Shown in pieces: positions 61,301 through 64,000 of a stretch of DNA of 64,000 bases. The notes beneath the pieces were generated by a model. It searched no databases and was not told the DNA's origin. It was given only the letters and a program-made list of their open reading frames with translations. Position 1 is the first letter of the stretch. Each line of letters starts with the position of its first letter. A program made the position numbers and the translations under genes. The stretch spans positions 1 to 64,000 of the forward strand of contig CAZART010000010.1 of the NCBI GenBank assembly GCA_964487555.1, in the 5' to 3' direction. The stretch comes from CAZART01 sp964487555. Lineage in GTDB: Bacteria > Bacteroidota > Rhodothermia > Rhodothermales > VXPQ01.

Positions 61301-64000
61301 CTCGCCGCCGCGCCCGATTCCATCGGACGTGTTCCACCTGCCCTCAACACGGAAGATGCGGACTCGCTCCGTACTACCTGGCGTGGAACACTCGGCTGGT
61401 ATTCGCTGAACAGGAACGTCCTCAGCGAATTAGGTCAGGAATTTCCATTGTCCGTCGCACCCGTCGAGATCAATCACGTCTTCCCCGACCGCGACACGCG
61501 GGGAGAAGTAGATCGCACCATCCAGACCCTCGACCTCTTCTACGATCCGGCACAGCGCGGGCCCTATAACTACACGACGGATCTCCGGGACTTTTTGAAC
61601 AATCCGCGAGACACCTGGGGCGGCATTACCCAGCGAATCCCGGAGGGCTACACCGACTTCGGGCTGAAAAATATTGAATTTATAGAGTTCGTCTTTCGGC
61701 CGTTTGTCGAGAACGAGCAACTGGACGCCGCGCGTTCGGCGAAACTTTACGTCGACATCGGATCCATCTCTGAAGACGTGATCCCCAACGGCCAGCTGAA
61801 TACGGAGGATGGGCTCAGGATGACGAGCGTCAGCGCAAGTGATCTCGACCGATGGAGTCGCCTCCCAACGGGCATAGATAATAGCGCCGTCGATATCGAC
61901 GACGACGCCAACCGCACGGAAGACGTCGGATTGGACGGCCTCGTCTCCTATGACGTGACGAGCTACGAGCCACTCATGGTGGAGCAAAACCATTTTCGCC
62001 ACTTTCTCAATGCGCTCGATGCGAACGATCCGGATCCACGCTATGCGGCTGAGCGGGCAAAGGCGGAGTTGGATCCGTCCGGTGACGACTACTATTACTA
62101 CGGCAGCGAATTTTTTGACGATGAGACGTACTACCCCGGTGGAGCGTCGATTCAGGACCGGTTCACACGCTTCTTCGCAGGCACCGAGATCAATTCGTTC
62201 GAAGGGCAGAACAAGCTGGCACCTAACATCCACGGAAAGCGGGGAAATTCGCGCCTTCCGGATTCGGAAGACCTGAACTTTAACTCGAACGTCGACACGG
62301 AAAACAGCTATTTCCAATACGAAGTCCCCCTTTCTAAAGCCGTCCTCGACTCTATGGCCGCGCCGGAACGGGTCGACGACTTCGTGATCACCGAGATCAC
62401 GAGCGCAGACGGCGCGAAGACGGGCTGGTACCAGGTCCGCATTCCCGTCCGCGACTACACACGCAGTGTCGGGGACATTCAAGACTTCACCCTCATCGAA
62501 TCTATCCGGATGTGGACCACCGGCAATGAGGTGCCCGTCACGCTTCGCTTCGCTTCCCTCGAGCTCGTTGGCGCGCAGTGGAAGAAATCTGAGGCCCTCA
62601 CGTTAGAGCGCGAGCTACCCGCCGACACGCTGCTTAATGAGACGCGCCTTTCGGTCTCCAGCGTCAATAACGAGGAAAACAGTGACACGTACCGAACGCC
62701 CGTCGGTACGATCATCAGTCAGAATCGGCTCGCAACCGGAAGCACGCAGGCTGCGCGTGAGCAGGCGATGGAGCTGCGCGTGGAGAATCTCATGCCGGGC
62801 AAGCAGCGCGCCATATTCAAAACGTACAGCCAGGGAGTCGATCTCCTCAAATACTCGAACCTGCGCATGTTTTCTCATATGCACGGCCAGACGGCCGACG
62901 GGCAGGAGATCGAAACGAGCGACAAGGTCGCACTCTTCCTCCGCCTCGGTGCTAACGAGACGAACGACTACTATGAATACGAGATGCCGCTCACGCCGAG
63001 CTCCGTAACTTCCGGTGACCCGGATGCACTCTGGCAGACGGCGCAGACCGTAGGCGGTGAAGTGCTCGACTTGAACTCCGTCAACCTCGAGCTCGGCGCC
63101 CTGAATCAGCTGAAGGTGACGCGGGACGAACGCGCGTTTCCGGTCGATTCCGTGTTCTGGACGGATGCCAACGATGTACCTCTCAGTCCGACGCTCGACG
63201 AATTCGCGCCGCCGGGAACGCGGCTCGCTATCAAGGGCTCGCCCTCTCTGGGCCGCATCAACACGATCGTGATCGGCGTCCGGAATGTCGCCGACTCGAC
63301 CCAAGGAAACATGAAGAACAACCGACCGGCGGACATTCTAGAGAATGTCATCGTGTGGGTGAATGAGATGCGCGTCTCCGGGTATGATGAGACCAACGGC
63401 TGGGCTTCCATGGCCAACGCGGACATCAAGCTTGCCGATCTCGGCTCTATCAAGGCGAGCTTTCAGGCACAAACCGACGGTTTTGGCGGTCTTGAAAGCA
63501 CGCTCGGAGAACGTGAACAGAATAACCTCCGCAACTGGAGCGTCACCAGCGACGTCAATCTCGACAAATTCATTCCTGAACGGTTCGGATGGACGATTCC
63601 CGTCTCCATGCAGATCCAGTCGAATACGTCGACGCCGCGCTTTGCACCAAACCGCGGCGACATCCGCCTCGAGGAGCTGATCGCCCAGATCGACGAAGAC
63701 GAAACGTTCACCGAAGCCGAAAGAGAGACCAGGAAGCAGGAAGCGGTGGAGGCCGCACAAACGGCTACGCGTACGCAGTCGTTTAACACGCGTATCCAAA
63801 AGTCAGGATCGGATTCCCGATTGCTTCGAAACACGGTGGATGGCCTCTCCTTCAACTACTCCCTTTCGAACAGCGACGCCAGTAATCCCTCGCAGCAGAA
63901 GAACGACAGCTGGCGCTGGACGACGACGCTGAATTACCGCCTCAACATCCGCAAACCGCGCACGGTGAAGCCGTTCTGGTTCCTCGATTTCATTCCCGTG
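58364..64000 (+). CDS. sprA: SprA, type IX secretion translocon protein, 3' end outside the window
   Basis: The frame stays open from 58274 to the right edge, giving at least 1,879 residues of a protein usually near 2,400. The hallmark section at about residues 235-280 reads GQQSAFTTIFGKPEVDLRVN, then GQADIKAGFDYRKSDQQ. Other SprA text includes VDVNWDTNNQFDYENQL, LGYISLNERIQEGEALAVSF and WYQVRIPVRDYTRSVGDIQD. SprA forms the large outer-membrane barrel that exports T9SS cargo and gliding adhesins. ATG 58364 starts a signal peptide (TLAALAGGALAAAVVLVSV); GTG 58301 would add 21 residues. An acidic stretch with three 30-bp tandem repeats (58581-58670; DSVAGES-type) follows the signal peptide. Other T9SS genes are not in this window. 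Confidence 0.9.
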   Translation, partial: MRTLAALAGGALAAAVVLVSVTASGRPTERHPGLSTWYSLSDTDSVAVDAMLADPAGVDPAFVDSEVVDSAVADSVAGESIVPDPVAGESVVGDSVAGDSILRNAIGVDSVLTDSMLVLGDTLESDTTDTLQTPRADFYLPSRRRDAWTASPVQRKQRPFYPRLGSYWRHEVELDSTAREFTVREYVGETPVRYPLTLDYEGYRRVRLDDDLEQSWVELIETRRRQRQSRSRGGLGFNIVVPGGQQSAFTTIFGKPEVDLRVNGQADIKAGFDYRKSDQQISFTGKSAQLDPDFKQDLRLGITGSIGDKLQVDVNWDTNNQFDYENQLRLQYRGYDDEIIQSIEAGNVNLSTPSRLIRGGQSLFGIKSELQMGGLHLTTVASQQEGQSNTLDISGGSETTPIELKPTDYDDSRHFFLAFYFRNRWEDALSEPPNRRITNGFERITDLEVWKRQPTSAEDENVRQIVAMVDLGEAPEIIELADQYTDDDLRALPDEDNDRYDPTIVEQQLRRGSVNPESYLSSAGLGGDDFERGKFKKLSRGRDYDLDDVLGYISLNERIQEGEALAVSFRYVANGQLHEVGDLSTETGGSTGGQNEDRLVMKLIKPVRLRQPAENFNPAAWYLELRNIYRLPSRGLNPNDFELQIEHQPPGKPGSKTISEVGGRQTLLQILGLDRLNVDGALQPDDRFDYLTNFTIDPGDGTLIFPYLQPFGDRIAEVIDEQEIAEGEKERRKNTYVFRSLYTEKKDNARLEKKYEDIYRIRGEFKGAVQEFYDLKAFAGLIEGSVRVTSGGSRLTEGQDFVVDYQGGTVTITNPAYLSAGRDIEISYEQNSFFNLQKKTLLGARADYIFGPSLAIGGTIFNLNQKSPIDKFRIGEEPISNTIWGVDGALDVEPHWLTRAIDALPFIQTKAPSSIQITGEFAQLRPGVSETVAFERSRRDLDRRYNRDFKSDELRGISYLDDFEGFENTFSLKQPGAWRLAAAPDSIGRVPPALNTEDADSLRTTWRGTLGWYSLNRNVLSELGQEFPLSVAPVEINHVFPDRDTRGEVDRTIQTLDLFYDPAQRGPYNYTTDLRDFLNNPRDTWGGITQRIPEGYTDFGLKNIEFIEFVFRPFVENEQLDAARSAKLYVDIGSISEDVIPNGQLNTEDGLRMTSVSASDLDRWSRLPTGIDNSAVDIDDDANRTEDVGLDGLVSYDVTSYEPLMVEQNHFRHFLNALDANDPDPRYAAERAKAELDPSGDDYYYYGSEFFDDETYYPGGASIQDRFTRFFAGTEINSFEGQNKLAPNIHGKRGNSRLPDSEDLNFNSNVDTENSYFQYEVPLSKAVLDSMAAPERVDDFVITEITSADGAKTGWYQVRIPVRDYTRSVGDIQDFTLIESIRMWTTGNEVPVTLRFASLELVGAQWKKSEALTLERELPADTLLNETRLSVSSVNNEENSDTYRTPVGTIISQNRLATGSTQAAREQAMELRVENLMPGKQRAIFKTYSQGVDLLKYSNLRMFSHMHGQTADGQEIETSDKVALFLRLGANETNDYYEYEMPLTPSSVTSGDPDALWQTAQTVGGEVLDLNSVNLELGALNQLKVTRDERAFPVDSVFWTDANDVPLSPTLDEFAPPGTRLAIKGSPSLGRINTIVIGVRNVADSTQGNMKNNRPADILENVIVWVNEMRVSGYDETNGWASMANADIKLADLGSIKASFQAQTDGFGGLESTLGEREQNNLRNWSVTSDVNLDKFIPERFGWTIPVSMQIQSNTSTPRFAPNRGDIRLEELIAQIDEDETFTEAERETRKQEAVEAAQTATRTQSFNTRIQKSGSDSRLLRNTVDGLSFNYSLSNSDASNPSQQKNDSWRWTTTLNYRLNIRKPRTVKPFWFLDFIPV
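58581..58670. repeat. 30-bp tandem repeat (three units) in the sprA 5' region
   Basis: Units 58581-58610, 58611-58640 and 58641-58670 share GGACTCCGTGGCCGGCGAAT with few changes. They encode DSVAGESIVP, DPVAGESVVG and DSVAGDSILR in the linker after the signal peptide. Confidence 0.85.

Overview
The window is 64 kb of chromosomal DNA, roughly 58-60% GC by eye, and almost certainly bacterial. Several genes point to the Bacteroidota/Rhodothermota side of the tree, most likely a Rhodothermia-type organism: sprA (type IX secretion translocon) at the right edge, a complete batA-E aerotolerance operon, a Bacteroidota-type serine palmitoyltransferase, DUF5683 behind parAB, a TonB-family energy transducer, and promoter elements of the TAnnTTTG type instead of sigma-70 -10 boxes. 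Planctomycete-like genes at the left edge (DUF1501, Tat-exported beta-propeller, cytochrome-c/DUF2231/LRR protein) also occur in Rhodothermia. No taxon was assigned by search.

Layout. 1-13.4 kb: accessory, mostly secreted catabolic genes (DUF1501, NHL propeller, PSCyt1-type cytochrome, LVIVD-propeller lipoprotein, CehA/McbA hydrolase, archaeal-type FBP aldolase, ThuA, DUF1080, MDR dehydrogenase), with several tandem-repeat arrays. 13.4-22.5 kb: alanine and glutamate dehydrogenases, a SpoU methyltransferase, a run of envelope genes, NAD(P)HX repair, VanZ and TonB. 22.6-29.4 kb: rpiA, a UvrD/PcrA helicase, parAB and DUF5683. 29.5-34.2 kb: a glycosyltransferase, serine palmitoyltransferase, a GNAT-fold protein that is a candidate bacterial ceramide synthase, and an unknown internally duplicated membrane protein; together they suggest a sphingolipid locus. 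34.3-37.3 kb: aldo/keto reductase, a NUDIX/IF-2B fusion, and a GT2.

37.27-38.73 kb is a 1.46 kb gap without a convincing gene. It opens with a probable SRP (4.5S) RNA and then holds a cluster of TCCACA cores including one perfect DnaA box (TTATCCACA); I propose it as a candidate replication origin. 38.7-41.3 kb: rhomboid, purQ and another aldo/keto reductase. 41.3-49.5 kb: a DUF58 protein, a BatD-like membrane protein, a sirtuin, then batA-batB-batC-batD-batE, all tightly packed on the plus strand. 49.5-55.1 kb: thymidine kinase, dnaX, ybaB, recR and a fused two-domain ABC permease. 55.3-57.8 kb: saccharopine dehydrogenase-like protein, SDR and an NTF2-like lipoprotein. From 58.36 kb to the right edge the reading frame is sprA, cut by the window after about 1,879 codons.

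A recurring feature is short tandem duplication, in arrays of unrelated units (14, about 15, 20, 30, 30 and about 57 bp), several of which appear to copy the 3' end or coding sequence of the adjacent gene. The observations I rank highest are the candidate oriC, the duplicated membrane protein behind the sphingolipid genes, the sirtuin inside the bat operon, and the 30-bp array that gives a lipoprotein a Cys/Pro/Arg decapeptide-repeat extension ahead of its signal peptide.
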